Below the pieces are notes generated by a model. It did not search any database and was not told the DNA's origin. It worked only from the letters and a program-made list of their open reading frames with translations. A program made the translations under genes and the position numbers. From Cloeon dipterum (Eukaryota; Arthropoda; Insecta; Ephemeroptera; Baetidae): 64,000 nucleotides of DNA. Within the stretch, counting starts at the first letter, position 1; the number at the start of each line of letters is the position of its first letter. Of this stretch, positions 23,616-36,179 are shown one piece after another. The stretch is taken from contig NC_088786.1 of NCBI RefSeq assembly GCF_949628265.1, positions 30,463,681 through 30,527,680 on the forward strand. The letters run 5' to 3'.

Positions 23616-26600
23616 ATGAAAATTTCAGAGGGTCGGGTCCCGAAATCACGGCCACCAATCTCTGGGGCAGGATGCCGGTCTGCAAATTTCGGCACGGCCA
23701 CTCTCCGGGCGTGGTGCGTCGCTGCGGCGGGCCGCCCTTTCTGTCATCAAATCGGACGCAAACTTTGACCCTTGCTAGTCGTGTCTGTCCGCAGCGATTC
23801 TGTCAAGATTGTTTTTGTTTATGCACCGCACGAGACGGACACACCTATTTCGCGAGCTATTTACGTCCGGGCCGAATTCTCGGGGCACGGATGCCCGGAA
23901 GCAGCGACGGACGGAGAAAATAACTGGCGTTAATTAGTGGGACGCGAAAACAAAGAGGGTGTTTGTTGTTGTCGTCGACAAGGCATCGTCACTCCTTCTT
24001 TTTCTCCCCGCTGTGAGCAGAGTCTAGTGCTCTGCGCAAAAAAGCAGCGCTCATTCTATTTTTGCCAGTCGGTACACGTACCAAACAAAAAAGCCTTGAC
24101 GACCTGAAAAACCTCATTTCGCTCTACCGAGACTCGGCCCGCAAATGAAAAAGGCCCGCTTGGAGAACAGCTATGTGAACCGGAGCATTGGACACTGTCG
24201 CAGATCGCGCTAACCGAGGTTTGCTCTTTTGCTCCGCAGGAAGTGCAGCAGTTGGAGTTGCTGTGTAAACACCTATACGAGTCTGGAAATTCTGCCGTGA
24301 GAGCAGATGCAGAGAAGGCTCTGGTCAACTTCCAAAATGCGCCTGACACTCTGGCCAAGTGCCAGCTGCTGCTGGACAGAGGTGACTCGAGCTATGCTCA
24401 GCTCCTCGCAGCGACCACCCTGACAAAGCTAGTGTCCAGGTCGGCCCAGGGACTCTCCCTTCAGCAGCGAATTGACATACGTATGGACTCTTTTCAAACC
24501 CTGAAATCCGTCTAACTTACTTCTCTTTCTGACATTTTTCTCCAGGAAATTATGTGCTGAATTATTTGGCCACCAGGCCGAAATTGGCCAATTTTGTGGT
24601 GCAGGCCTTGGTGACCTTGTTTGCGAGGATCACTAAACTAGGCTGGTTTGACGTGGACAAGGATGAAAACGTGTTTCGAAATGTCATTGCTGACATTACG
24701 AAATTTTTGCAAGTGAGTGACTTAGTTTTTTATCCATGAAAATAAACCTTGTATTTATGGAAACTATTAATTCTTTTAATTCCAGTTAAATGAATCTATG
24801 ATTAATATCTGATTGTACAAAAGCCTAGCCAAGCTATAATAGAAACAATCTTAGATATGAAACGTCATTAAAATGAATTTTTAATGCATCCAGGGATCCG
24901 TGGAACATTGCATGGTCGGCGTGCAGCTTCTTTCTCAGCTGACATGTGAGATGAACCAGATTTCGGAAGCAGACGCCAGCCGCTCGCTCACAAAGCACCG
25001 GAAAATTGCTTCCTCCTTCCGAGATACTCAGTTATTTGAGATTTTCAGACTTTCTTGCACTCTGTTGGGCCAAGCGAGAGAGAACTGCAAAAGCCTAAAT
25101 TTCAACGATGAGAGCCAAGTACTAAATTCGCCTTTGTCTGTTTTTAAAAATCTAATTTTATGATAAATTTGTTCAGCACGGACTGATGACTCAGCTTCTG
25201 AAGCTGGCTCAGAACTGTTTGACCTTTGACTTCATCGGCACTTCAACAGATGAAAGCTCGGATGACTTGTGCACTGTGCAGATACCCACCAGTTGGAGGC
25301 CCGCATTCCTCGACTTTGCCACTTTGAAGCTCTTCTTTGACCTGTACCACTCTTTGCCGACGTCTCTCTCTTCTTTAGTAAGAACCGCGCTTGCACCTAC
25401 CAGTGGACAAAACTGACTAATTGATATCTCGTCTGCAGGCGTTATCGTGCTTAGTGCAGATTGCATCTGTGCGTCGTTCTCTCTTCAGCAACACTGAGCG
25501 CGCCAAGTTCCTCACCCATCTGGTCAATGGAGTTAAAAACATTCTCCAAAATCCGCAGGGATTGAGCGATCCAGCCAACTACCATGAGTTTTGCCGCCTG
25601 CTAGCCAGGCTCAAATCAAACTATCAGCTGGGCGAATTGGTGATGGTGGAAAACTATCCAGAGTCCATACAGCTCATCGCAAAGTTCACCGTTGAAAGCT
25701 TACAGGTATCACGCATTTTTCAGTTTCTCTCTGCGAGCTCCAAAAATTGTGCATTGAAAATTAAATTTGGTGAGCGACTGCTCACATCTCACTTGCGGAA
25801 AATTCGTTTGGTTGAAATTGAGGAATGCCAAATATTTTAGAAACACTAACTTTGCTTTATTTTCACTCTTGATGGAACATAAAATGACATTTTCAAGAAT
25901 GAAACAATGGAGCTGGGTCTAGCTGTTTTTCGGCTTTTCAAAGTAACTTTACAGATCTTTTAAATTCATAATTAAATCCAGTCTTTTATTCAACAATGTG
26001 AAGTTAGCTGTAAATCTTTGACAGCCCATGATTTAATTATATACGCTGTTGTCACTTCATTTGTTAAAAATGTCAAATGCTAGAAATTAAGACATAGTAT
26101 TAATTTATTTTTTCACTATCATTGCATAATAATTTATCAGGCTTGTCTTCATTGTTTGGAATATTAAATTTAGTTAATCTTGATAAGTTTAGTCTCGTAA
26201 CTGGTGCCCAGAAGAATATTAAAATTGCTTTATATTTTTATATTTATATTATATTCTAATAATAAATGGTAATTATTGCAGAATTTTGTTTAAAGGTTGC
26301 AACTATTATTGGCCCTGTTCCTTGTTACTAACAAACTCTATTCTCTATTCTCAGATGTGGCAGTTTGCCCCAAACAGTGTGCACTACTTGCTAAGTTTAT
26401 GGCAGCGAATGGTGGCTTCCGTGCCATACGTCAAAGCGACTGAGCCGCACCTGCTAGAGACATACACGCCGGAAGTGACCACCGCTTACATAACTTCAAG
26501 GCTTGAGTCTGTAGCTGTGGTTGTGAGGGAGGGTCTTGAGGATCCTTTGGACGACTTGGGCATGGTGCGGCAACAACTTGAGCAGCTCTCTGTAATTGGT

Positions 26601-29600
26601 CGATGTGAATACCAGAAGACTTGCTCCCTGTTAGTACAACTGTTTGACCAGGCTGCCCGCTCGTACCAGGAGCTGGCGGGAAATATGGCTCAGACTATGA
26701 ACATCACCATTCAAGAAGGTGTGTTGAGATTTTTATTCAGCTCGTTTAATCAGTTAATTAATCTCTCTTGATTCAGGCCGGTTGACTTGGCTAGTCTATA
26801 TAATTGGTGCTGCAATCGGCGGACGCGTCTCTTTTAATAACAATGAAGACCACGACGCCATGGATGGCGAACTGGTCTGCAGGGTTTTGCAGCTGATGAA
26901 TCTGACCGACTCTCGGCTCGGTCAGTCAGGCTGTGAAAAGCTCGAGCTGGCTATGTTGAGCTTCTTCGAACAATTCCGCAAAATCTACGTTGGTGATCAG
27001 GTGCAGAAGAATTCCAAGGTGTACCGAAGGCTCTCAGAGGTGCTCGGCTTGAGTGAAGAGTCTATGGTTTTGAGTGTTTTTATCAGGAAAATGTAATGAA
27101 CCTTTTTGTATTTGCAGTCCTTTTTCTAATATGTCCATTGTAGAATTACCAACCTGAAGTATTGGGGAAGGAGTGAACAGATTATATCCAAGACGCTTCA
27201 GTTGTTAAACGATCTCTCTGTTGGCTATAGCTGTGTTCGAAAGCTTGTTAAACTTGAAGAAGTCCAATTTATTCTCAATCATCACACGGTAAGTTAAACT
27301 TGAAAACAAATAGGAAGAAAACAAATGATGGTTTTCAGAGTGAACACTTTCCGTTCTTGGGAAATTCCGCTGCCATAAGTGAAATGAGGTGTAGATCAAT
27401 GTTCTACACTTCACTTGGAAGACTACTAATGGTTGATTTAGGAGAGGATGAAGATAGATTCGATAATTTCATGATGCCATTGACAGGTAGAGTTGGTTCC
27501 CTTCAAAATAGATTGTTTTTCCTTACCTGGTTGATTTTAGCGTCTTTCGAGTCTATTGGGCAGATGCTATCTAGCTCCAAAAGCAACCTGTTTCCGGCAG
27601 AGGAGGCAAAGAAGTCACTAATTGGTCTTGCTAGGGATCTCAGAGGCCTGGCCTATGCATTCAACACAAAGACATCCTACATGATGCTATTCGACTGGAT
27701 GTATCCTTTTAGTCACTTTTTTGGGGATGTAAACAATGTCGTACCATGTTTATATTTGAAATTTCTTGCATTGAACATTTTTTATGTATTTTTCTTGACT
27801 ATTCATCCAGCTATCCTGCATACACTCCTATAATGCTCCACGCAATTGAATTGTGGTTCCATGACCCACAAGTGACGACACCTGTGCTCAAGCTTTTTGC
27901 TGAGCTTGTTCAAAATCGGTCACAGCGACTTCAGTTTGATGTCTCGTCGCCTAATGGCATTCTTCTATTTAGAGAAGCTAGCAAAATCATCTGCACCTAT
28001 GGTAGATATTGTGATATTTGTAACGCTCCAAACTTGCTGTGTGTGTCATTAGGTGAGCGAATTTTGAGTGTGGACATTTCGAAGGATCAGATATACCCGA
28101 TGAAGCTGAAGGGTATTGCCATTTGTTTTGGCATGCTGAAGGCAGCTCTCTGCGGCAGCTATGTCAATTTCGGCGTGTTTCGCCTCTACAATGATGAAGC
28201 GCTAGATAACGCTTTGAAAACTTTTGTTAGCATGCTTCTCGCCATACCACAATCTGACTTATTGGTAAACTAAACCAACGCTCTTTTGTCAAACGCATTG
28301 AATCGTGATCGTTTCAGGACTACCCGAAAGTTTCCCAGACGTATTATGTACTGCTGGAGTGTTTGGCGCAGGACCACATGAGTTTCCTTGCCAGCCTGGA
28401 GCCTAATGTGTTCCTCTACATTCTTTCTTCGATATCCGAAGGGTTGACTGCTTTAGGTGGGAATCTCAACATGTTCACAGGTATCGCAAACCTTCGAGCA
28501 GGCAAAACCTCAACTCCTCCTTGAAACTTTGAGGAGAAAGAGAAATTAAACGCAAAAGTACATACGTTCAATAACATGCGCCTGCAATCCTAGCATGGCT
28601 TGTCCATAATTTCTTTACCATCCCACCATTAATTCTCATTTATTTTTTACTGTCTTGTGTCAATGTTTGAATATTACCACTTGATCGTGTTTTTGTTTTG
28701 ATCCCCCTGGCTCAAAATCAGTTAATACTGGTTTTATTGGCCTCCTCTCATACATCTTAGATACATGTTAATTGTTTTTCTGTGTTAAGCACCGCTGCTA
28801 GTGGACATCGTCGTGTGTCCCCAACTCCGTCAAAGCGATACTTCTGCACACTAGACGCTCGTCCTGCCGCATTGTCCTGATATTTTTTCATTGTTTTCAT
28901 TTTGTAGTCCTGTTGTTGTGCTTTTATGCCTGCTCAGAGGTTTGTGACTTTACCTTGGCCTGTCTATGACGTGACAGGTTAACCGTTCTCATGATGCACT
29001 TTAAATTCTGCTTGCAATTCAGAGTTGAAAAACCATTTATTCAATTTGTTCCACACATCGTTTAAAAATTGCTTCTGTGCATGCTTCAATATTTTTGAGC
29101 ATTCATTCCTTTCGCAAATATAAGTATTTTTTTTTAATTGTTGAGAATACATGCTCTTATACTTTTCATGTCATCTGGTCTGTTATTGATCGAATTTGAT
29201 TGACCGTTACAGACACCATGGTGTGCACTGGTTGTTGCACCACCTTGGACCACATTGTCTCTTTCCTCTTCAAGCAACTCACCCACAAAGGTAAGGATCT
29301 TTTTTTACTTTTTCTCCGCGAGTTCTAATTACTGTTTTAATTTGGCAGGCAAGAAGAGCAGACGGGCAAGCGTGAACCACAGGGAGGGTGAGGTGTTTTT
29401 GCAAGTGCTTGAACAGCATCCTGAGATACTCCAGCAAATCCTGTCCACTGTACTGAACATAATTATGTTTGAAGACTGCAGGAACCAATGGTCAATGTCC
29501 CGCCCTTTGCTTGGACTGATCCTCTTAAATGAGGAGGTAACCTTGAAAAAGTGAATAATTTTTATGATTCTAACCCTTCTTTCCTTCTTCAGTACTTCAA

Positions 29601-30381
29601 TCAGTTACGGGAGAGCATCATTCGAGCCCAATTGCCTGACAAACAACCGGCCATGGCCCAGTGGTTTGAGAACTTAATGGACGGCATCGAGAGGAATTTG
29701 TTAACGAAAAACAGAGACAGGTAAATTTAAGTAACACCTCACATTGTCACTGTTCATCCTTGAACGTGTGAAAATGGTAATGAACCGCCTTCCCGAATTA
29801 TTTGTTGTAGAAATAGAAATAAAGTTTACTGGACGCTACTTTATGATTAAAGATGAATGCTAATCATATTTAAAATGAAATATAAGTATTAGAAGTCATG
29901 TAAGCTGCCAAGTTTGCAGCGTGTTTGAGGCACTTATGCTAAAATTTTGAATTCCAATAAAAGTGCTGTTTGTTTGACAATGAGATATCATATGGACTTC
30001 TTGTCGAAAAACAGCTTTGTCCTTCAGATATAAAATTGTGGCGCCTTCTCGCCACTACTGTCCTACTACTTTGCATTATCCAGGTATTTACATTTAGTCA
30101 AATTCACATTATAAATCATGCCATGAATTTTTTAAGATTCCTCTGAAGTCAATATGCCCACACACTGAAGTATCTAGTGGTAATTTGGTTTGTGTGCCTC
30201 AATCATTGAACATATTCAGATATATTATGTCTGTTGTTAAGTGAAAATCAAAAGGAAAAACAATTTTTTTTTTTTCAGATTTACCCAGAATTTGTCAACG
30301 TTCCGGCGGGACATTAACGATTCGCTCAAAGGTCCAAACATGGCAGCAGTTGCCTCTGGAAGTGACATGATGACATCCTAG
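23481..30381 (+). CDS. XPO7: Exportin-7 / RanBP16 nuclear transport receptor
   Basis: Eighteen coding exons: 23481-23495, 24240-24480, 24546-24712, 24894-25118, 25177-25377, 25439-25705, 26355-26718, 26777-27092, 27144-27288, 27339-27486, 27541-27700, 27811-28001, 28053-28264, 28318-28456, 29213-29290, 29349-29536, 29593-29720, 30279-30381. They sum to 1095 residues (human about 1087). Near-invariant family stretches are readable throughout: [78 protein letters not shown] and [16 protein letters not shown]. The protein is an importin-beta-like HEAT-repeat receptor that carries cargo with RanGTP between nucleus and cytoplasm. The first coding exon holds only five codons. Introns are mostly 50-65 bp, with longer ones at 25706-26354 and 28457-29212 that show no further exon. 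Confidence 0.97.
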
Positions 30382-30879
30382 TCTGGAATGTGAGGACTTG
30401 TGCTGACTTTTGTCACTGTGTGAGGGTAAATGTGCCGAGATTTGTGATCCGTGGTTGGATTATCTGAAGAGTAATTAATTCACATCAATCGTTGTTGTCG
30501 ACCCCATCTAAAAGTTTCAGAGCAGCAATCGTATCCAAAATTTTAATCCGCGTGCGATTTTATGACATTATTCATCATTATTTGCCATTGAGTTTTCTCT
30601 ATTTTATTCTAATTTATTGTACAGCACAAACTTCCGACTTTAATTAGTATGAATTGTTTTATAGAGCACCTCTGTGATGCTATATATTACCTCAGAAGCA
30701 ATATTTGGGAGTTGAATCGAAGTACGGTTGTGCTGCCTGTTTTAAGCAATTAGTTCTTGGTTACAAAGACATTCCTATTATTAATATATTATCGGTCATT
30801 AGCCACCACTGGATATAACATTACTCAAAATCATTGGTTACAATTTAATGTATGAAAGTTGTCATGACGTGAGTTGGAG

Positions 30880-30885
30880 AATAAA
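30880..30885 (+). terminator. Poly(A) signal of exportin-7
   Basis: AATAAA 499 bases after the exportin-7 stop codon. The next gene begins about 250 bases further on. Confidence 0.5.
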
Positions 30886-31041
30886 TTGGAAATTTTCATA
30901 AGCTTCACTCGCAAATTGTTTTTGCATGCTATTTTACCGATCAAAATGAACTTCTTTGCGCAAAAATAAAATACAGTTGGCTATGTTTATCGCATAGCTG
31001 TTTTCACGCGTTTTGTGAAGCGAGAGAAGATTCTGCCGCAA

Positions 31042-31049
31042 TTACGTCA
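31042..31049. promoter_or_regulatory. CRE-like site upstream of the ModSP-like gene
   Basis: TTACGTCA lies 87 bases before the ATG at 31136 and matches the CREB/ATF half-palindrome. I saw no clear TATA box and no convincing Rel/NF-kB site nearby. Regulatory use is inferred. Confidence 0.3.
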
Positions 31050-31135
31050 CACAAGGCCGTGCGGTCTTCAAAACTGACTGCTTGCTTGCTAACCAGTGTA
31101 GCTCCGGCCCTGGACTCTCTTACACCGAAAACGAG

Positions 31136-34100
31136 ATGGGCCGCAAAATGTTGGTTTCTTTGGTTTTTGGTTTGTTTTTGTTTCAGCTGATACTGGCCAC
31201 GCCGACTGGTGAGTTACCATTTTTTTAATCTTTCCTCTCTCTTTAAATTAACACGCCAGAGCACTTAATTCGGTTTTTTATCTCTGAGTTTATTTTTAAT
31301 GTTTTTTTGCGCCAAATTTATTTCATATTTTCCTCAACTCTCATGACCTTGCACTTTGCAATAAGCTCAACAAAAAGCCTGTCTTGGACTGGCTAACTAA
31401 GAATATGATTATCATCACCAGCATTATTTTCGCCACAATTAACCTTGTGAGAATGTACCTTGTAGAGAAAAAAACTCATTCCTCATTCGAAAGTGATTTA
31501 AAAGATCTGAGCATTTTTAACTGTTTTGGTGGTTGAATACAATAGATCAAAACATTTTGCTTCTTTCAGAATCACAAAATGTTGATAACTTTTTACTCAA
31601 ATCTAGGGTTATCAACCTTAAAGGTTAAACACTCAAGGTCATTTTTCTTGCGTGCCTGTTGCTAAACCATTACATCCTTTAACCGCATCTTTTTTCTCTC
31701 GCTAGTTTCTAGCAATCCAACCCAGCTTCCAGCAAATTTTATTCCAGCTCCCTCGGAAGGCAGCAGTCTCACCAAACACACGCACATGTTTCCCTTGCTC
31801 AGAGAAAAAAGACAAGTTAGACAAGGTGGCTGCCAAAAGTAAATTCAAACAAATTCCTATCGGATCGCAAGAAAAGTAATCTTTTCCGTGTCGTAATAGT
31901 GCCAGCGAATTTGCCTGCTACTCTGGAGAGTGTGTGGCGCTTAGCTCTATTTGTGACGGCACCCAGGATTGCGGAGACTGGAGTGACGAGACTTACGCGC
32001 TTTGCAGAACTGCTCAGTTCGTACATTATAAATTTTTTAATGAAAATATGTGGTTTTTCATTATTACACGCATTACACGTATTATTAAATAATTAAGAAA
32101 TGGGCAGAAAACCCACATTATTTTACAAATGGAATTAAAGATTGGGAACTGGACTTTACACTAATGAGTTTATATTGTAGGTGTCCCAATTACGCGTTTC
32201 GATGCAGCTATGGCGGCTGCATAGAAAAAGAGCGCGCATGTGATGGAAACATGGATTGCTGGGACAATTCTGATGAACTTTTGCCCCGGCGCCAGTGTGT
32301 GTCAACACCAAAGCCACAAAACCCACTACTCAAACAGCAATGCGAGAGGTAGTTGGAAGTCAAATGATTTTTAATATAATTTTTATGATTGTGCTACAAT
32401 TGCAGCAATAATTCAGGATTTGGTTGCTTGGACGGCACTTGCATTGAAGGGGAAAAAGTGTGCGATGGAAATATTGACTGCCCGGACGGCTCTGACGAAA
32501 CTGTGACCCAGTGCAGAGCGGTCAGGTAAAGTCCCATTCCCTTTATCAGAGCTCTAATTCTTAACGTGGTTAATGCGCGCTGCAGATGCCCTTCTAACAC
32601 ATTCCGGTGTCAGTATGGTGGCTGCATCAATAGAGATCTTCGCTGCAACGGTCAGCAGGACTGTGCCGACAATTCTGATGAGGACGATTTCCTGTGCGGC
32701 TGCAGGGTGCCCAATTTTCCAGAGAAGTCATTTTACAATGTGCTTGGCTGCCCTGGAGACAGACTGGGACAGGCAAACCCGAATGATCCCAATCTCTCTG
32801 ATATTTGCAAGGTATTTTGAGGTTTTTTAATACAAAATTTTCGAAACACTTATGCAAATCAATTGATGGATTTCTAGGGCTACCCTGGTGTTTCTTTAGC
32901 ACCTCCCTACACAGGTATCGGACTTCGCTGTGAACCTCCATATGAACTGCCCAACTCAAGGACGAGAGAAAAAGGATCTGCCGCCGTTTCCTACTGCATC
33001 AACGGTAAATGGAGACCCATTCTGCCGCTGTGTCGGGCGCCTCCACCTCGCCCGCAAGTCAACACCCCAAAACCTGTCACCAGACCAGGTCCTGTGTCAT
33101 CCAGACCAGTACAGGGCAACCGACCTGTGACTCCTGTGCCTGTGGTTGCACCTGTTACTGCACCAGCACCTGGTGATTATTTTTCGCACAAATAGAAACT
33201 AATTCAAAATGAGATGAAATTAACAAACAAATTTTTTTCAGCATAATTTTTTTTTATTATTAAATTAAAATGATGTTAAGAAGCTTCCAATTTGAGAAGA
33301 GAGCCTTGCATCAAATTTGTTTTGTGTTGCAGTTGTTGCAGCTGGCCCCAAGAAATGTCCTGCTTTAATTTTGGAAACTGTGGAGCCAGAGTGCTTCCTG
33401 CAAGGTCGCAGAGTCACCTGCCTTGACCCTGTTGCCATTGGCACTGAAGCAAGGCTCAGTTGCAAGGCATTCCATTCTGCTGAGCCTGATTTCACCAAAA
33501 TCACCTGCAAAGACACTGGATCCTGGAATAGGGAGCCATTTAAATGCAAACCAGGTTAGTACCTTTTTGCCTTTCGTCAATTATTGCTTGCTCGACAGTC
33601 ATCATATTATATGGAGAATTTTAAAAATCTTTTAAAGTGTTAAAATGTGCTAAAATTTTTAAAAAGATTTATATTTTAATCAATTATAAGTACAAGGTTA
33701 TTTGAGTTTAAAATTGAGCAAACATTGCGATGCAAATAGCTTACAAGACCAATAAAAAAGTGAAAGTGCGATGTGGTCTCTGCCTCGTTCATCACAACAC
33801 TGATCATGGGGCCTTTCTCTAGTGATCCGCAGGTCTATAGTTGCAATTATGCCCCACCCTGGGCAGGGATATCGACCTAGATTTGTTGATTTAACGGAAT
33901 ATCAGTTAGAGTACGAAATTAACTGGGGGCGTAGCTCAGATGGTAGAGCGCTCGCTTAGCATGCGAGAGGTACCGGGATCGATACCCGGCGCCTCCAAAT
34001 CTCTTTTTAATATATTTTATTCAAAATTAAAAATTTGTAGTATTCTGCAGCATTCATTTTTCGTATCAATGTTTAATAATTAAAAGTGGGAAACTATTAG

Positions 34101-35792
34101 TCAGCTTGTTACATAAATCCAAAGGTACTATTATTTTAACACTTTATTATTAATATTTTCAATATTTTCTAATTAATTTAGCACTGATGAATACCAAGTC
34201 TACATAATTTGACACAAAATCCATAATCGAGTAATTTGTGTATCAACATTGGGTATATTAGGATTGAAATTTTGACGCCCCTTTAAAACTCGTAGATTTG
34301 ACGCTTTCCCTTAAATAAAAATGGCTTTTAACTTGATCTTAACTTTTGGAATCACACCATCGCTTTATGAATCATAACGGATAGGCCTAAAGTTAGCAAT
34401 TTTTTGCAAAAATGAAATTTGGAGGCGCCGGGTATCGATCCCGGTACCTCTCGCATGCTAAGCGAGCGCTCTACCATCTGAGCTACGCCCCCAGTTAATT
34501 CTGCACTAAATTCATTTCTGCTTTCTGGTCAAAGATTCAGGTCATTTGCCCTGAGCGTCTCGCAACTTGTTGTGCCAATCGGGTGTGGCGATGACCGCTC
34601 TCTTTCGCATTCGCACATCTAGAGCCTCCCCCCCCCCCCCCCCGCGTACTTGTGTCAAGTTCCTTAGCGAGCTATGCTAATCGCATGTTCATAAATTCAT
34701 CTGCATTTTTACACTTTGCCCTGCAGAATGTGGAGAGCGCGTGCCAAAGGGACAGCTCTTTGTTGTGCAAGGTCGGGAGGCTGAAGTCGGGCAGTTCCCC
34801 TGGCACGCTGGAGTTTATTACATCAAGGATTTGAAGTCCCCGGATCCTCCGAAATTCTGGTGCGGAGGTTCACTCGTTAATCGAAACCTTATCATATCAG
34901 GTATATTTCCTTTGCCAATTTATGAGAACATTTTTGGAAAAAATACTGCTCATAGCGGCTCACTGTTTCTGGGACGAGGCGCTTGGAAAACCTCGCGCCG
35001 CCGATAACTTCAAAATTGGTCTTGGGAAATTCTTCCGAGACTGGACTGCCAAAACTGATTACACTCAGCTAAGAGACGTAAGATACTAGCTTTATATTCC
35101 GCTGGAAAAATTTAAATGGAATAATTATGTTCTGCACAAAGATTCGGCGCATTGACGTGCACCCTGACTACCGAGGCTTCTCCAGGTCGTATGTGGCTGA
35201 CATTGCAGTTGTTTGGATCAAGGAACAAGCAATTTTCACGCCATTCGTGCGGCCGGTGTGTGTCGACTGGCAAAATACGTTTGAAAGGGAGCAACTGGTT
35301 CAAGGAAATGTTGGGCAGGTACTCTCCACTCCACACGCCATCCCTACGAGCATGCACTGACCATAATTTATAAAATAAGGTTGCTGGTTGGGGCAAGGAC
35401 GGCAATGGCAGCCTCACCAATACCCTGCAGTTCTTAGAAGTTCCCTATGTCGAGTACTCTCAGTGCGAGAAAATTGTGCCGCCTGAGTTCAAACCTCTCA
35501 TCACAACTGACAAAATATGCGCTGGGTACACCAATGGTAATTTCTGCCTCAGAATCCTTGCATAAGTTATTAATATTTAATCTAATATACAGGATCAAGC
35601 GTGTGCAATGGAGACAGTGGCGGCGGTCTCACGTTTGAAAAGAACGGACGTTGGTTTGTGCGCGCCATCGTGAGCGTGGGTCCTGTGAAGCAAGGCGCTG
35701 GCACTTGCAACCCCAATCAGGTCACCGCGTACACTAGGCTCTCAGTGTACCGAGACTGGATTGAGGACATGCGTGATAGCGATTCGACATAA
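31136..35792 (+). CDS. modSP: Modular serine protease (ModSP/HP14-like), Toll-cascade initiator
   Basis: Thirteen exons: 31136-31208, 31706-31838, 31900-32016, 32181-32348, 32406-32525, 32586-32811, 32878-33172, 33333-33554, 34727-34900, 34956-35077, 35142-35318, 35380-35536, 35593-35792 (727 residues). Order: signal peptide ([12 protein letters not shown]), four LDL-receptor class A modules each ending in a D-x-SDE type motif (one per exon in exons 3-6), a sushi-like module, a Pro/Val linker, a second Cys-rich CCP-like (Wonton-position) module, then a trypsin-fold domain. The catalytic triad is present: AHC, ADIAV and GDSGGG. Residue 189 (chymotrypsin numbering) is Ser, not Asp, so it is not trypsin-like. 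The mature N-terminus VVQG follows Leu-Phe, fitting self-activation after a non-basic residue as in ModSP/HP14. Known relatives sense the signal from peptidoglycan and glucan receptors in haemolymph and start the Toll protease cascade. Confidence 0.93.
33765..33890. other. Unassigned GC-richer block in ModSP-like intron 8
   Basis: A GC-richer island directly upstream of the first tRNA-Ala. It contains inverted GATCA/TGATC arms (around 33803-33828) and a CCCTGGGCAGGG stretch. Read on the minus strand it is followed by a T6 run. I could not match it to a known RNA family with confidence. Confidence 0.2.
33925..33997 (+). tRNA. tRNA-Ala (anticodon AGC), copy 1, intronic
   Basis: A 73-nt cloverleaf: acceptor arm GGGGGCG/CGCCTCC (one G-T pair), D arm starting TAGCTCAGATGG, anticodon loop CTTAGCA with AGC, T arm ACCGGGATCGATACCCGG, discriminator A. 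A T5 pol III stop follows. It lies in sense inside intron 8 of the ModSP-like gene. It is identical in sequence to copies 2 and 3. Confidence 0.96.
34420..34492 (-). tRNA. tRNA-Ala (anticodon AGC), copy 2, intronic and antisense
   Basis: The exact reverse complement of copy 1 over all 73 nt, in the same intron 422 bp away and opposite to the host gene. A T-run follows on the minus strand at about 34405-34412. The 5' flank AATTAACT is also shared with copy 1, so the inverted match is at least 81 bp. Confidence 0.96.
34628..34643. repeat. Poly-C tract
   Basis: A run of 16 C bases in ModSP-like intron 8, about 80 bases before the acceptor of the first protease exon. Its true length may vary or be misassembled. 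Confidence 0.7.
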
Positions 35793-35814
35793 TATGTTGA
35801 GTGCTACTTTTCTT

Positions 35815-35820
35815 AATAAA
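35815..35820 (+). terminator. Poly(A) signal of the ModSP-like gene
   Basis: AATAAA only 22 bases after the stop codon, with a second close by at about 35840. The 3' UTR is very short. Confidence 0.55.
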
Positions 35821-36106
35821 ATACTCACTTGTTTTACTCAATAAATTTTTTAATAAAATTAATTAACGCAAGATTTGTTTCATTCGAAAATTCTTTGGGC
35901 AAAACTTGTAGCCATCTTCTCTAATAAGTTGGACGCATAGGCCAGGCGAGTCACAGTAAGCGTAAGACTTTTCTCAAGGAAGGGGAGGGGGTAATCGAGA
36001 GGAGAGGGGTTATGCAGCCTGCAGAGCAGCATCTCCCTGTAGAGCTGTTGTAAGCCGCCCCAGTTTGTTATATGAAATAGCTAGGTGCTGCCTATGTGTA
36101 TTAACA

Positions 36107-36179
36107 GGGGGCGTAGCTCAGATGGTAGAGCGCTCGCTTAGCATGCGAGAGGTACCGGGATCGATACCCGGCGCCTCCA
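36107..36179 (+). tRNA. tRNA-Ala (anticodon AGC), copy 3
   Basis: A third identical 73-nt tRNA-Ala, 315 bp past the ModSP-like stop codon, followed by a T6 pol III stop. Its 5' flank (ATTAACA) resembles that of copies 1 and 2, which points to local duplication including upstream sequence. Confidence 0.96.

Noticed and set aside
24713-24893. C-box-like ATGATTA plus CTGA in XPO7 intron 3 as a snoRNA
   Set aside because: The boxes are only a few bases apart, with no room for a guide and no terminal stem.
33765-33890. U1 or U3 RNA identity for the GC block in the ModSP-like intron
   Set aside because: Only short pieces match and they are out of order; not enough to call a family.
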